Shown here: in pieces, positions 13,491 through 25,117 of the stretch
Layout of the letters: the number at the start of each line of letters is the position of its first letter
Position numbering within the stretch: the stretch's first letter is position 1
DNA from: Pyxicephalus adspersus
Taxonomy: Eukaryota > Chordata > Amphibia > Anura > Pyxicephalidae
Direction of reading: 5' to 3'
NCBI RefSeq assembly: GCF_032062135.1
Contig: NC_092859.1
Coordinates: forward strand, 87,920,781-87,984,780
Length of the DNA: 64,000 bases
Translations under genes and position numbers: made by a program
The notes under the pieces: generated by a model
The model's input: the letters and a program-made list of their open reading frames with translations, nothing else
Databases searched by the model: none
Told to the model about the DNA's origin: nothing

Positions 13491-14057
13491 TAGCGTTGGT
13501 GGAATATCTCACTATTCGATTTAACAGCTATTTGATCGAATAGTGAGATATTGTTCAGGTGATCAAATGCGAATTTGAACACCATTGAAGTCAATAGTAG
13601 GAGAATTTGGGTTATTTTTAGGGACTATTAAGGGCTGCAAGAGCAATCAGATTGCTCTTGCAGGCCTTTACTAATTGTATGTGTTCTATGGAGTTTCTCT
13701 ATCCAAGAACGCAGATAGAGAATCTTGGATAGAGAATCTCTATCCAGGAACTCATACTACAGGACTGCAACAGCGATCCTGATTGGTGTTGCTAGTAGTA
13801 TGTGTTCTTGGATAGAGTTTGTCTCATGGGGAAACTTGTCCCCATCCAACCTCTAGTGCCCCGGGGATCGCCTGCAGTCACAGCTGTGATCACAAAGTTC
13901 CCATGGTCATGTGACCGTGAGAACTGAACTGCAGATGAACTCTGCAGTTCCACTACGATCCCCGGGCACTACAGGTTAATAAACCTGTAGTGCCCTTTGG
14001 ATTGCACAGATAGACTCTGCTGCAACCATTGAGAAGATGCCGGGCAAGTATCACTTA

Positions 14058-14485
14058 AGCTGCGTACACACTTCCAATTTTTATCGTTGGAAATGAACGA
14101 CGAACGAACAACCGATTGGCCAAGAATCGTTCGTAAAAAAAGTAACCAACGACGCCGACCAACGAGGATAGTCGTTGGAAATGAACGACCGGACCGGCGG
14201 ATCATATTGGACGACGATCGTTGACCATCTATCATGTGTACGGTCGTTCAGTGATCGTTCATGGTCTGAGCATGCGCGATGAACGAACGTTCGCTCACTT
14301 CCTGTGGTGCACGTCACTTCCTGTATCGTTCAAACGATCTCATCTATCGTGTGTACAATATCTGCGAACGATCGTGTCGTTATCTGTATGTACAGGATCG
14401 GTGCCATACGATCGTTCGCAGATATCGTGCAGGATCGTTCGTCGTTCGTTTACCAACGATAATAATTGGAAGTGTGTACGTAGCT
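14058..14485. mobile_element. Harbinger-like MITE, 428 bp, nested in hAT
   Basis: Termini agctgcgtacacacttccaa (14058) and the inverted counterpart ending gtgtgtacgtagct (14485) match with about one mismatch in 21, and weaker symmetry continues to about 55 bp (atcgttgg, cgacgaacg). TTA occurs on both sides (14055-14057 and 14486-14488), consistent with the 3-bp duplication of PIF/Harbinger elements. The interior is rich in atcgttcg-type CpG words and has no coding capacity. TTAA is present only on the left, so piggyBac is less likely. Confidence 0.75.
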
Positions 14486-14500
14486 TTACTCTGTAACACG

Positions 14501-14582
14501 CACAGTAATATGATACATTTGTTACATTTTTCTAGCAGTGGATAAAAGAAAAATGTAACAAATGTATCATAATATTACTGTG
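14501..14582. repeat. Long hairpin inside the hAT element
   Basis: Arms at 14501-14533 and 14547-14582 are inverted copies that differ by a 3-nt indel (tat), around a 13-nt loop. It abuts the nested MITE and belongs to the hAT interior. Confidence 0.85.
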
Positions 14583-15287
14583 CTGGAAACTGTGATAGTA
14601 AGAGATATCATGTCATTGTAGGATAACCTGTAAAAACAAATTAGTTAAATAAACACAAACAGCTCAATAAATTAATTTAACATTCATTTTTTTTTTTTTT
14701 ATCCGAATTTTTACCGTCGAATCTCGTTTTTTTCGGGTCGGGTCTACCCGAATTCGAACAGGCATTTTCAACTAAATTTGAACACCAACACTAGTCATAA
14801 CCTCCGGGGGGTTTAATGTTGTGGTTTATCATACTTTTGCAAAGATCTAGTTAATGCTTTGAAAGGGATATGCAGGGCATAAAATTATTTTGGGTCACCC
14901 CTAAAAGTTTTTCATTCAGTAGAACTCTTGTGTAAGAGGGCATTCTAGTTTATGTTCTATTTTGTTTACTTGCTTCTGGAGGCTATGAACAGTTGGGCAT
15001 AACTACAAAATAAGTGGATTTCCCACAACCTCCTATGTGTGTCATGTGTCAATGTATATTTTTGCAATTTGGAGTAGGGTCATCATAAACAAACCAATCC
15101 AGGCCACTGGATGTCAACAACACTTCTACATGTTCTTGTACTTATTTATTTAGCACACTTTTTTCATATGTGTGTGTATTTGTTTTATGTGTGCTAACCA
15201 TATCTGTTTAATAAAGATTTGATCCTATTTAATGCACAAGTAGCCCTTTATTTACTATATCTATGTCTTAATTTCAGCTATTACTCC

Positions 15288-15288
<1 letters not shown>

Positions 15289-15321
<33 letters not shown>

Positions 15322-15460
15322 ATTAATAATAAAAATAATAATAATAGGAAGAAGAAATTGTATTTAAAAAAGCTTCAAAATATTATGCAGTGCTGTACAA
15401 TAAATAGGGTTTGTAAATGAAAGATAGATACAAACAATGACACCGGAGGATTAATACCAC
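15289..15460 (-). mobile_element. ATT microsatellite plus L2-type 3' tail
   Basis: A (ATT)n/(AAT)n run spans 15289-15346. It is followed by a decayed version of the L2 tail (attatgcagtgctgtacaat, then aatagggtttgtaaatgaaa) that aligns by eye with 35975-36060. Same orientation as the other L2 tails in this window. Confidence 0.65.
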
Positions 15461-15487
15461 TTGAGATGATTTATTAAAAGGATATAG

Positions 15488-15680
15488 ACTGTTCATTTAG
15501 CAAAGTGAATTATCACCTAGCAAGGGAATTGTTATGGAGCTTGGTAAATGAGGTAAAGCTTTGCTTACTTACAACTCAATCATGTGCATCATAAACATAT
15601 TCTTGCATGTGGTTGGGTATTCCTTGCAAAGTACATTTTCACCACATTTACTAAGCTAAGTACATTATCCTCTCCACAGT
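15488..15680. mobile_element. Decayed MITE, family of 34600
   Basis: The left end, gactgttcatttagcaaagt, matches 34600 (gactgttcacttagcaaagt) with one difference. The right end around 15640-15662 (catttactaagctaag) is a weak inverted partner. No coding capacity. Confidence 0.5.
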
Positions 15681-17571
15681 AATTATTTACCTTTAGAAAT
15701 TCAACCAAACCATGTTATCAAAACATTTTTCTTGGTTTTCTTCTGTCTGTAAAAAAATTAGCCATTGTTTTTTTTAGAAGCCATGGGTGAGGATATCTGC
15801 AGAATGGTTTGGCCTAATCAGTTACACAAGATCATAACACAACGGTTTCCTAAAACACATTAGGATATCATAAACATATCTTCAGAATTGTAATGCTTGT
15901 ACATATTTTATAATCCACCAGTTCATTGATTTTTGTATACCTTTGCTTAGTTACAGTTGACTAAGGGCTAAACTTTTTATTTTTTTAGATTAGGTCAGTG
16001 TGAAGCTAATGAACCAATGGGAATGCAAACTAATTCTCCTGGCTTGCAAAAAAAGTGTGTTAAATTAGAGAAGAACCACATGAAAAAAATTTGCTTAGAA
16101 CATTTTCCCACATGTGTCTCCAGATTTCCTGACATTTTGATGACAATACCATGCTCAGTGGCTAATTTGAAAAGTTGTCAGACACACAATTCAAAGCAAA
16201 TATGATTAAACATAAATATTTGATGAGTTTGCTCATTAGTTCAATAAATGTGGATTGGATCCAATCTGGGAAAATGTGTTCCCATGTGTTCCCATGTGTT
16301 GACCACAACTCATAGGGGTGGTATTTTCAAAAATAATTTTATAAGGGTGTTACTGGAGGTGAAGTTGTGGTACATTTACTACTTTCTCATGATAGGGTCT
16401 CTCAGGAGACATTACATGTAACTTCTCCCAGCAGTAGCTGCAAAGAGAATGAATAAGTGTGGCAATAAGCAGTACTAGTACCAATCAACGCTGTGAAATG
16501 TGCAGACCAGTGCTGTGATGCAAATGACAGAGCGGCAGGCAATCTTTCTAATCCTGCCCCTCTGGCAACACTGCAAAGTGCCCAGAAACTTTTGAATTCA
16601 CTGCATATCCAAGAGAATCAACAGCTATTATTTTTCGAGGATGGCACATAAAAAAATATATGCTGAAATATGTTTGCAAGTTTTATGTCTATACTTTATG
16701 ATAATTTATTGTCAAATTTATAAAAAATGATTACTGTTTATCAAATTGCAACCCAAGAAGTACAGATTGAAGATTGTTTGCCATTATGAGCAATGTGCTT
16801 AGCATAAAAAACACATTAAATCAAATGAGATACAAATGAATGGATTATTCTCTTTCATAGCTCCGCACGTTATTCACACTTGATCATGATGAGTTCTCAT
16901 TAAATATTTCCAGTGATCTATAAATAATTTCAAAAAATGTTAATAGTTTTAAGTATTGTGGTTAATAACATGTTCAATTGTAATAACAGTGGTTATAAAA
17001 GTTATTCAAAACCGAATTTTGACAAGCTTCATTGAATTCCAAAAATGACCAGTAACTTTCAATCTGTGCATGTAATTAGTTTTAATATTTCTCAGACTAA
17101 TGTCTGCACTAGAGCATTCTTGTTCAAGAAAAAAATGTAATGGTGATGACAAAGAAAAGTATTACACCTCTCCAGCATCTACATAGCAACTGCTTTGAAA
17201 ATTGTGTGTCATTAAGGTGACAAGTGGCTTATTGTCATGGTACAATTGCCTTGTCAAGTTTAGCCAACACAGTCAAGTTCAATACATGTCATTAAGAGAA
17301 ACATAATTTTGTAACAGCATTTGTTCTTTCACTAATGATGCATACACCAATACAACAATGCCCTATTAAACTTACAATATCTGTAATTATTTTATGTATT
17401 AAGATTTAATAAGAATTCATTATCAATGTTCATAGCTGTGGGCGAGAAAGGGCATTTAACAGTTGTTAAACACCCTTTCAATATTCATGTACCTCAGGTT
17501 CTTTTTTCTAACATATATTACATCTATTACATCTTGAGCATTACATGAAAAGAAACACTTCAGGGAATATT
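15681..17571. other. Intergenic, short tandem repeat only
   Basis: AT-rich. A 10-nt unit, tgtgttccca, occurs in tandem at about 16276-16300. A mixed-composition patch at 16420-16600 has no defined ends. I see no gene. Confidence 0.4.
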
Positions 17572-17795
17572 GGGCCTGATTTATTAATGCTCTCCAAATC
17601 AGGAGAAGATACACTTTTGTCAGTGAACCTGGGTGATCCAGTAAACCTTGAATGGATTTCTTAAAAGTCATTTACTATTTGTTAGCAAATGTTTTCAATT
17701 CTGGACCAGATCCATTCCAGGTTTGATTGATCACCCAGGTTCACTGATGAAAGTGTATCCTCCCCAGCCTTGAAGAGCTTTATTAAATCAGGCCA
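17572..17795. mobile_element. Foldback MITE, copy A (best preserved), 224 bp
   Basis: Begins gggcctgatttatta and ends taaatcaggcca. The two halves are inverted copies over roughly 85 bp each, including gtgaacctgggtgatc and its complement, so almost the whole element folds on itself. The same sequence recurs at 32635, 39164, 54448, 60254 and 62697. It has no coding capacity; superfamily is not assigned because target duplications are unclear. Confidence 0.85.
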
Positions 17796-19575
17796 GGTGT
17801 TTAGACTCTCCTAGTCAAAACAAACCCTGATCTTTCCTTGACCTCAGTTATCCCTACCCTCACCCATCCTCACCCACAGTAGTTTTACCCAATGCTGATC
17901 AATCAAAACCAATGTGGTTTACTCTAATCCAACTGCAAATGGGATAACCTGTGGGTATCAAACACTAATATGTCCTCCAATTAACATACAGAAAAAGATT
18001 CTACTAAAAGTACAGAGGATTCTATTTTCTATTTTGTTCCCTGATGGAAAAGGACACATCTCTGCTTTAGATCATCACTAAGGAAATATACACTCACTCA
18101 CCTGTCACACTCACCTGTTCCATGACATCACAGGATGTTGCCATCCTTTTCCTTCTTTTCTTCCTTGGCTAGACTTGGCTAGATCGTTCTTGGTCTCAGT
18201 AGTCCTGCTAGACAGTAAAAATGTATACCTGTCACAAAGTAAAAAAAAAAAAATCACAGCAGATATTCATTGCATATTCACAGTTGCCTCTTTATTATCC
18301 AAAGTCTATATTGTTACTAATGACTGGACAAATATTCTCACAATTGACCATTTGTTGCTCATACATGCCTGCAATCATATTGGTATGATTGTCCATTTTT
18401 TCTCTACATATTGTATTGTAAGAATTGTCTGTATGATGCCAATGTATTGTCAGGATAGCAATTTGTCTTTTTAGCATTTTATACTGTTTATTAATTGTCA
18501 AATACATGTTGTTGGTACGGTATTGCTATAACTTATTCCCCTGCAAGTCTATTACTTTCACATCACACTGCCAGTATACGTGTGTGTTTGGTCCACTAAT
18601 AAACATTTTTGTTTATGGTGGTGTGCTGTACAACTAAATGTCAGTCCCCAGACATTAGTTCACTGTACTTGGTGGACCATGCATTAGTCACTATCACAGG
18701 TTCATTAACTTGTAAAATTCCAAAAATATGGCAGTCTGATCAGGAACATGGATGAATTAAGATATAATTTTAATAATGTTAATTACAATTACAATAAACA
18801 GATCTATCTGATTGTGAAACAGATTTTCACATCACTATTTAGGTTTAGGTATGGATTCAGCATTTGATTGAATAAAGTGACTTTGAAATTCCTCTATAAA
18901 AATAAGGGTGAGTGGACAAAATGCCATATACAGAAATAATGTGAACAAACTGATGATTGACTCACTTGAGCAGACTGGAGAAGATATTAAATTCTAAAAG
19001 ACTGATAAAATATTTGTCCTGGGCTGTTGAAATATTTAAGTTAGAGCTTTCTGTACAGTTACCCTTGTCACCGAGATTCATTAGAAAGTGAAATACTATA
19101 CTCTGGTCAGAGGAATTGTTACACAATGTTTCTGTTTAATGCCAGCTGAAATAGCAACCTTGCCTCCAGCAATGAAGGTGGCCAACATAAAGTCAACTTT
19201 ACCTTGATTTTGCAAGCTCTTATGTGCACTGTGCTTTCTCTACATTCCACCCTAGACATTTTATTTCTCTCTTTCTCACAGCACAGGCTAATGGTTCATT
19301 TACTCCTCATTCAAACATTAAAAAATTATAAAAACGAGAAAACGAGAGCTCCTAGTGGTTCATCTATGCTAGGAAGAAGAAGAAATCAGGGATGGCATGG
19401 GACTGAATAGAATCTGAGAAGGGATGAAGGGCTCTGCAAAGGTTAGTGTAAGTGTCATTTTTTTTGATGAAGGTACTGATTTAAAAATAAATTGCAGACA
19501 GCAAAATCTTAAAGAAGTGGCATATTGGGTAGGTCAATGTATACTATACACACTATATATATACAAGATAGAGAC
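17796..19575. other. Intergenic, no gene seen
   Basis: AT-rich. Overlapping 70-99-codon frames on both strands at 18175-18507 share no recognisable motif and are probably chance. Confidence 0.4.
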
Positions 19576-20009
19576 TGTAGGTTTTTTCTTAAATTAAATT
19601 TGTATGTAAGTCGGAACATGTATATTAATTTAATAAATGCAATTAGGACAGATGTTTGTCTCAACATATTATTAGGCAGCACCGTGTCAGTTACTGTATA
19701 AAATCCTCACTGTGAGTTAATCACAAAAGAAAAAAACTTCTGGAGCAAGCTGTGCTTTGGTATGCAAAAAGAAACAACTGCAGAGTTGGTCTTGTTCATG
19801 AAAGAGTTACAAGAGGCTGCAGAAAGAGCTCAGTCCTTAAGATCACCCACAACCTTAGCTGTGTTTAGCAAAAGATTTCTTCTGCAAGTCATACGAACCG
19901 CCCCTTCCCCTTCAAGCTTCCGTTCTGCACAGGGGCAAGGAGCGAAGCCCCGTTCGTATCTATGAGTCGTCCGTATGTTGGATGTCCCTAACCCGGGGAC
20001 TACCTGTAT
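19576..20009. mobile_element. Dispersed repeat, probably non-autonomous
   Basis: The left part reads gtatgtaagtcggaac, and the right part has cgtccgtatgttggatgtcc then cccggggactacctgta, which I recognise as a common dispersed anuran repeat. A 23-nt stretch beginning aatgcaattaggacagatgt recurs at 35783. Ends are approximate. The 67-codon frame at 19762-19965 is internal to the repeat. Confidence 0.5.
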
Positions 20010-20879
20010 ACTTTGTTAATTGGTAAATATTAAAAAAGTAAAGAAACAATAAAACAAATTATAATAATTGTAATATTGATGATATAGTAATACTTTTCAG
20101 CTGTTTATATAGTCTAAATGAGGCATAAATATGCATTATTTTCCTCATAAAACTAAGCAAACGTTGAGAAAAAAAAGTATAACTGGTAAATGTTATCTAA
20201 GTAGTATAAAATACTAATCACCAGAGGAGTGCTGAAAATGGTCTGTGGTGAAGTCATTCCAGATTTCCCAGTAATTCAGCAGGAAGCCTTTCTTAGTATT
20301 TAAAAATGATAATAATGGCTAGCGTCTTCATTACTATTTCTTGCTGATGACTGCATAATGAATGAAGCAGATCACCACAGTGGTATAGTAGTCCAGGCAT
20401 GCCTTAGGGACGGATGGCAGCATTTACCTCTTGCTGATAAAGTCTTGATGCATTTTTTTTTGAATACTGATGTTTTATGTGGTTATATTCAAACTAGATA
20501 CATTTTGTTGCATTATATATGATATAACTCTAATTACAAACTACATTTTTAACAAAATAGGTAATAATTTGATCAAGCAGAATGCTTCATTATAAAAACT
20601 CCCAAATTATATTTGGTTGCATTAATATTTTTATCTGATTTAAAGCAAGAAATGATTTGGGAATCTGGAGTGTGGACAAAGCTTTGTTTTTCTTGGAACT
20701 GGCAATAAAGACGACAATATTATTAATTCATCTGAGGACATTTTTACTGTGTATTTTCCTATCAAAAAAATCCAGTTAGGAGGGGAAAAACTCCAATGTT
20801 AGGAGATGTTTATCTGTGCGCCATCGTAGTATCAAACACTGTTTATTCTGTGTAGCGATGTAATTTGCAGTAATTTATT
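20010..20879. other. Intergenic, no gene seen
   Basis: AT-rich, with no gene and no repeat boundary visible. Confidence 0.4.
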
Positions 20880-21192
20880 GACATCCCCTGCACACACTGT
20901 GAGGCTGTGTACAGCTGAAAGGGATTTTAGAAATGCCCTTGCCCTTGTGTACTTCATCTGGTGGTTGGATTATCTGTGTATGACCTCTTGCTCTGTATTC
21001 TGGACTAGTCTCTGTTGGAATCTTGGTACTGCTTTATCTGTAGGCTCCTGCTCCTCTCCTGGGAGCAACCGTGTGCTGGGAAATGCAACCGGTCTCCCAA
21101 GGCTGAATGGGGGCTTGCTATAGGTGAAGAGTGTGGCGTCAGATTGGGTGACTGGTGTCTGGTGAGTACTGTTGCTGTAACAAAGCCTTACA
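20880..21192 (+). mobile_element. LTR 3' portion, retroelement
   Basis: From about 20990 to the terminal gccttaca (21192) this matches, by eye, the minus strand of 51128-51766: gcaaccggtctcccaaggct, gggggcttgctataggtgaa and the closing ttaca. It is probably the 3' part of an LTR of the same family; the 5' end is uncertain and no target duplication was found. Frames at 20878-21236 are not genes. Confidence 0.6.
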
Positions 21193-21410
21193 GCCAATCT
21201 ATCAAAGAAAAACTCAAAGAAAACACCTAAACGCACAGATGAATTTACATATGTTTATTTCTATAGAGCCTCATCTATCATCACACTGCAGAGTCAGGTG
21301 ACATACAAAGTTCTTAGTTAACCAATTTGTCTGTCTGGTTCAGCACCTTTCTATTACAATCTATCTAAGCCCTCATCCTCTGGCCCCCATCCTCCCAGTT
21401 TCCCAGTCCC
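21193..21410. other. Spacer, nothing recognised
   Basis: Non-coding sequence between an LTR piece and the next element. Confidence 0.3.
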
Positions 21411-23630
21411 TTTGACCCTGATTTATCAATGGAATGCGCGTACGCATGTCGGGCCCGAGTTCTAGTGAACTCGCCTGCCGGTTTCCTGCAAAAATGAGCA
21501 AAGATCTCGAATAACCCAATTAAGGCGATTAATTTTCAGCTGCGCGATTCAAGGAGTAGATGTTAAACTCAATGGTGAGGTGATAGCAATTGATTAGCGC
21601 ACACCTGCTCCCTGTTCTGTGCGCATCTTCAGTCCATTTTACAGGTCAGTTTGAATCTTTATTCCTTGATGTTTTTTGTTTAAAAGTGCTACTTTTTTAT
21701 GTTACATTCTACCCATTCACAAACTTGCTTTATTTGTGACCTGATTAAAATTTCATTCTAGTTTGACTTTAAAGAAATCAAATGTTTTAGTAAAGGATTA
21801 TGGGCAAACATGTTATAATACATGTATTAAGGAACATTTAGTGATTTCACTTGTGTCAAAATACATTTAAATGTATAGTCCCTTTGTCCCATTGCCACAT
21901 ATTGGTATTTGAATGTATTATGTACATAGTCCTTTTCTGAACAAATTGTCATTGTTTTTATTTTATTTATTTTTTTTTAATAGTCTGACATTTCCACTCA
22001 TGTTGATTTGCTGCCACACAACTCCTGTGTTCATTTGTAGTTGTGTTATAGGTTTGTTGTCATTGTGCTGTGCTGCCTGATCTTAGCACTATTGTATACA
22101 AACACACTTCCACTTACCAAGCTTTACCAAGCTCACAAGCAGGGTCAGGCACTCTTAGAAATGAACAGATTTTGTGTTGTTGCTTAACTTAATGCTCATA
22201 AATAGTGGAGTGTATGCATTATTTAGGTGTTTACACAAAACAAATAGTACTAGTATATCAAAGTTCTAAAGCCAAATCCACCTTGTGCCAAACATTTTCT
22301 TACTTTTCCATCCCTTCAGAATGTTTTTGCAGATTTGAATGGCATTTTAGACGTTGGACCACTATATATAATTGGCTTACTCCCCTCAGCTTGGTAGTGG
22401 AAGCACAAAAATGTGGATTCCTTCTTTTAACCAGAAGCAATATCCTCCATGAATGTTGCTTGTGGCCAAGCCCATGATATCCAAAACCATAGGAAGAAAT
22501 GGGCAATCTTTTCAATGTGAAGCAATATGGTCCAAAAAGCCCTATTTACCTATTTCTTCTTGTAATTTCTCTTTTCTATGTATATGTACACACATCTAAA
22601 TTCATACATACATGTTTGGCTTAATGTGCACTCATGTCTATACATACATGATTGCACATGAAGCAAACCAATCAATATACACAAAAAAATAAAAACTTAC
22701 CTGAATGAGGACTGTGCAAAAGTGCAGTGCATTTTTCAACTGATAAAACAGTTTAGGCGCACGTAGCGGGTCCACCTTGGCGCACAACTATGAGCTACAC
22801 GCTCCTGAACTTTGACGCACAACTATGTGCATCAAACAACTGAGTTTTAATAAGACAATTGTGCTGTTTTTAGCCTTTCAAACAATTCAGAGAAAGGAAT
22901 AGCTTAATAACAAACACAATTTACTTTTTAAAACATTTACTAAAAGGTCATATTAAAATATAAAAAAAAAACAAAAAAACACACACACACAGAACACTAA
23001 ATTTACCCTAAATGACAAAAAAATTAAAAAGAACAAACAAAACACATGTAAATCCACACTTTCATGTAAAGCCAAAATAGTTCAAAAATGGCCCAACAAA
23101 TATTGCATTCAAAAAATACTTACCAAACCAATATGCAATTTTGGCCTATAAAGGGTGGAAAACTGGATTAGAAAATATTTATGCAGGACAAACATTTCAA
23201 AGTGGTAATAGAGGCAGAATTTTGCAATCAAACAATATGGCCACAAACACAATAACATAGCATTAACATTGACTTCAAAATTGCAAAATGGATATTGAAA
23301 CATTCAAAGTTACAAAAACAAAAGCAGCTATTGAACTAAAGGGTAAGCAAAGTATCAAATGCAGCAACATAGATCAATTATGATAATACACAAAACAACA
23401 GCCCCTCCAAGAAAAAAGACAAAAGGAAAAAGCAAGTTAAACAACACCCTTATATATAGTTTGTTTTTTTTTCAAGACAGACATTCCATAATCATTTATT
23501 AATATGATCCTTTAGATTTGTACACCAGTAAACTGATATTCAGTTACATAAAAAAAAAAATAAAGTTGAGGAGGATTTAATGTTAAAAGTATTTTCTATA
23601 TGTTTTTATTATAATAACTATAGTAATTAC

Positions 23631-23633
<3 letters not shown>

Positions 23634-23670
<37 letters not shown>
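23634..23670. repeat. AT microsatellite
   Basis: Pure (AT)n, continuing imperfectly to about 23700. Confidence 0.95.
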
Positions 23671-23675
<5 letters not shown>

Positions 23676-23725
23676 TACATGTATATATAAAATTATTGAA
23701 GTATATAATTATATTTGTATCTATA

Positions 23726-23726
<1 letters not shown>

Positions 23727-23758
<32 letters not shown>
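23727..23758. repeat. AT microsatellite
   Basis: Second (AT)n run, separated from the first by a degenerate A/T segment. Isoleucine/tyrosine-alternating frames here are artefacts. Confidence 0.95.
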
Positions 23759-23762
<4 letters not shown>

Positions 23763-24982
23763 TTATATTTATATCTATAGAAGCAAACAAGAACGTGTGT
23801 GTGCTTGTGACTTTTGTGTCATCTAGTCCGATGGCAAAGGCGAGGTTTAGCCTGTGGAAAGTCGCAATATTTACCCCCAGGCGGCTCCTCCGATTAGGCA
23901 TCGTAAGCGTTTAGATAGGCGCCTATGTAGAGGAGCTGAACTCAGTTAACCTAACAGGAAAGAAATAAGTCATTTTAAAATATGCTCATTTGTTAGCTCA
24001 TATAGATGTTTTAAACATTTGAACAGCACAAACATTTTTTTAAGGCTAAGGGTAATATGTGTGCCATTAGAAAGAATGCAAGTTTAATGCAAGCTCGCCA
24101 GTGTGAAACTGCTGGGGCTACACATATCCATTGGAGAGATCGCTTCAGTTGATGACTTCCGCGCGAGTACGCCAGCGCCTCGGATTTGGTTGATAAATTG
24201 ATTTTAGGGACCTGATTTTGGATGGCGAATACGCGCGCGCGTCAAGCTCCTGATTTGGCTTGATGAATCAGCCTGTTTGACTTACAATTAGAAACAGAAA
24301 GATGTAATACAGGGAAATATTAAAAATATATATGTATTGCAAAATTGGCATTGGTTTGGCATCAAGTTTGTGGTAGGCAGGTAAGTATGTTTTATTGCAG
24401 AAGGGACAGCACCTTTACATTGCTGCAATAAAGACCTGCCTGATCACAGATATTTAAATCTGAAATTTAGTTTAGTTTTATTAGCATGTTACATGAAAAT
24501 TAAAAAATGTTATTAGACAAGAAGTATACAGTTATTCACTTTCTGCAAGATTTGTTATAATATGTACAAGGTTTATTTATTTATTTTTGTGAACTTATCT
24601 TGGAAATTTTCCATGTAAGGCATAATATGTATTACAGGTTTTTGAAACACTTATGTAAAATATTGTTTTGAAATTGAAAAGATGGCAGCTGAGTGACATG
24701 CTGTAAATCCATCATTCTGTAATCCTTTTGGGAAAAACCCACATTCAGTGTATAGAGGTAAATACATTGCTATAAAATTTTTAAAATAATATGCTAGAGG
24801 TCATAATGCAGGCCAATTTTAACTGAGTCAGCTAACTTTACAATTATATGTACATCTAAATATTTTTGTATATTTTTAATGGACATTAAAACGAAACATT
24901 TATCAACATACAGTTTACTACTAACGTTGTAGTTTTTATAGTGGGGTAAAATAAAAAAACATACTACATGTTTTTTTGGGGG

Positions 24983-25117
24983 GATGTGGGAGGAAACTGG
25001 AGTACCCAGAAGAAAACCCAAGCAAACACAGGGGGAACCTACAAACTCCTAGCAGATAGGGTCCTGGCCAGAATTTAGACCGGTGGCCTAGTGCTGCAAA
25101 GGTGCAAGTGCCAACCA
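24983..25117 (-). mobile_element. tRNA-derived SINE fragment
   Basis: On the minus strand this reads as the central part of the SINE at 63791: tgtgggaggaaactggagta, gaaaacccaagc and gggaacctacaaactcc on the plus strand, then a decayed head (gcctagtgctgcaaaggtgc). The L2-like tail is missing. Confidence 0.6.

Larger units (their letters stand above)
13491..14793. mobile_element. Non-autonomous hAT element with nested MITE, 1303 bp
   Basis: The ends are tagcgttggtg (13491) and caccaacacta (14793), inverted copies with one mismatch. The octamer gtcataac flanks both sides exactly (13483-13490 and 14794-14801), a clean hAT-type 8-bp duplication. The interior has no transposase and is packed with stem-loops: 13634-13658; a wide inverted pair around ccccggggatcg and cgatccccggg (about 13856 and 13955); and a perfect 14-bp-arm hairpin at 13964-13995. 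Removing the MITE at 14058-14485 leaves about 870 bp. Open frames here (13969-14545) are by-products of the inverted repeats. Confidence 0.85.
21416..24275. mobile_element. Possible 2.86-kb DNA transposon, parent of the 28281 MITE
   Basis: The left end (ccctgatttatcaa, then gcgcgtacgcatgtc) and the right end (cgcgcgcgtcaagc, closing ttgatgaatcagcctg) match the left and right ends of the 353-bp MITE at 28281-28633. The right-hand subterminal segment from 24045 (tgtgccattagaaagaatg, then gcaagctcgccagtgt) matches 28435-28505. TTTGA lies on both sides (21411-21415 and 24276-24280), though a shorter TTT duplication with 16-bp ends from 21414 also fits. CpG-bearing blocks at 22745-22840 and 23800-23930 lie inside, with AT microsatellites. 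I recognise no transposase. It could instead be two separate end fragments. Confidence 0.5.

Noticed and set aside
13969..14545. Four overlapping frames on both strands
   Set aside because: They fall inside the nested hAT/Harbinger-like elements and arise from inverted repeats.
23596..23914. Frames with alternating tyrosine/isoleucine on both strands
   Set aside because: These are translations of AT microsatellites.
21411..24280. Treating TTTGA flanks as firm proof of one 2.86-kb element
   Set aside because: The two ends are offset by about 2 bp relative to a symmetric terminus and the interior is unrecognised, so it is kept as a hypothesis.
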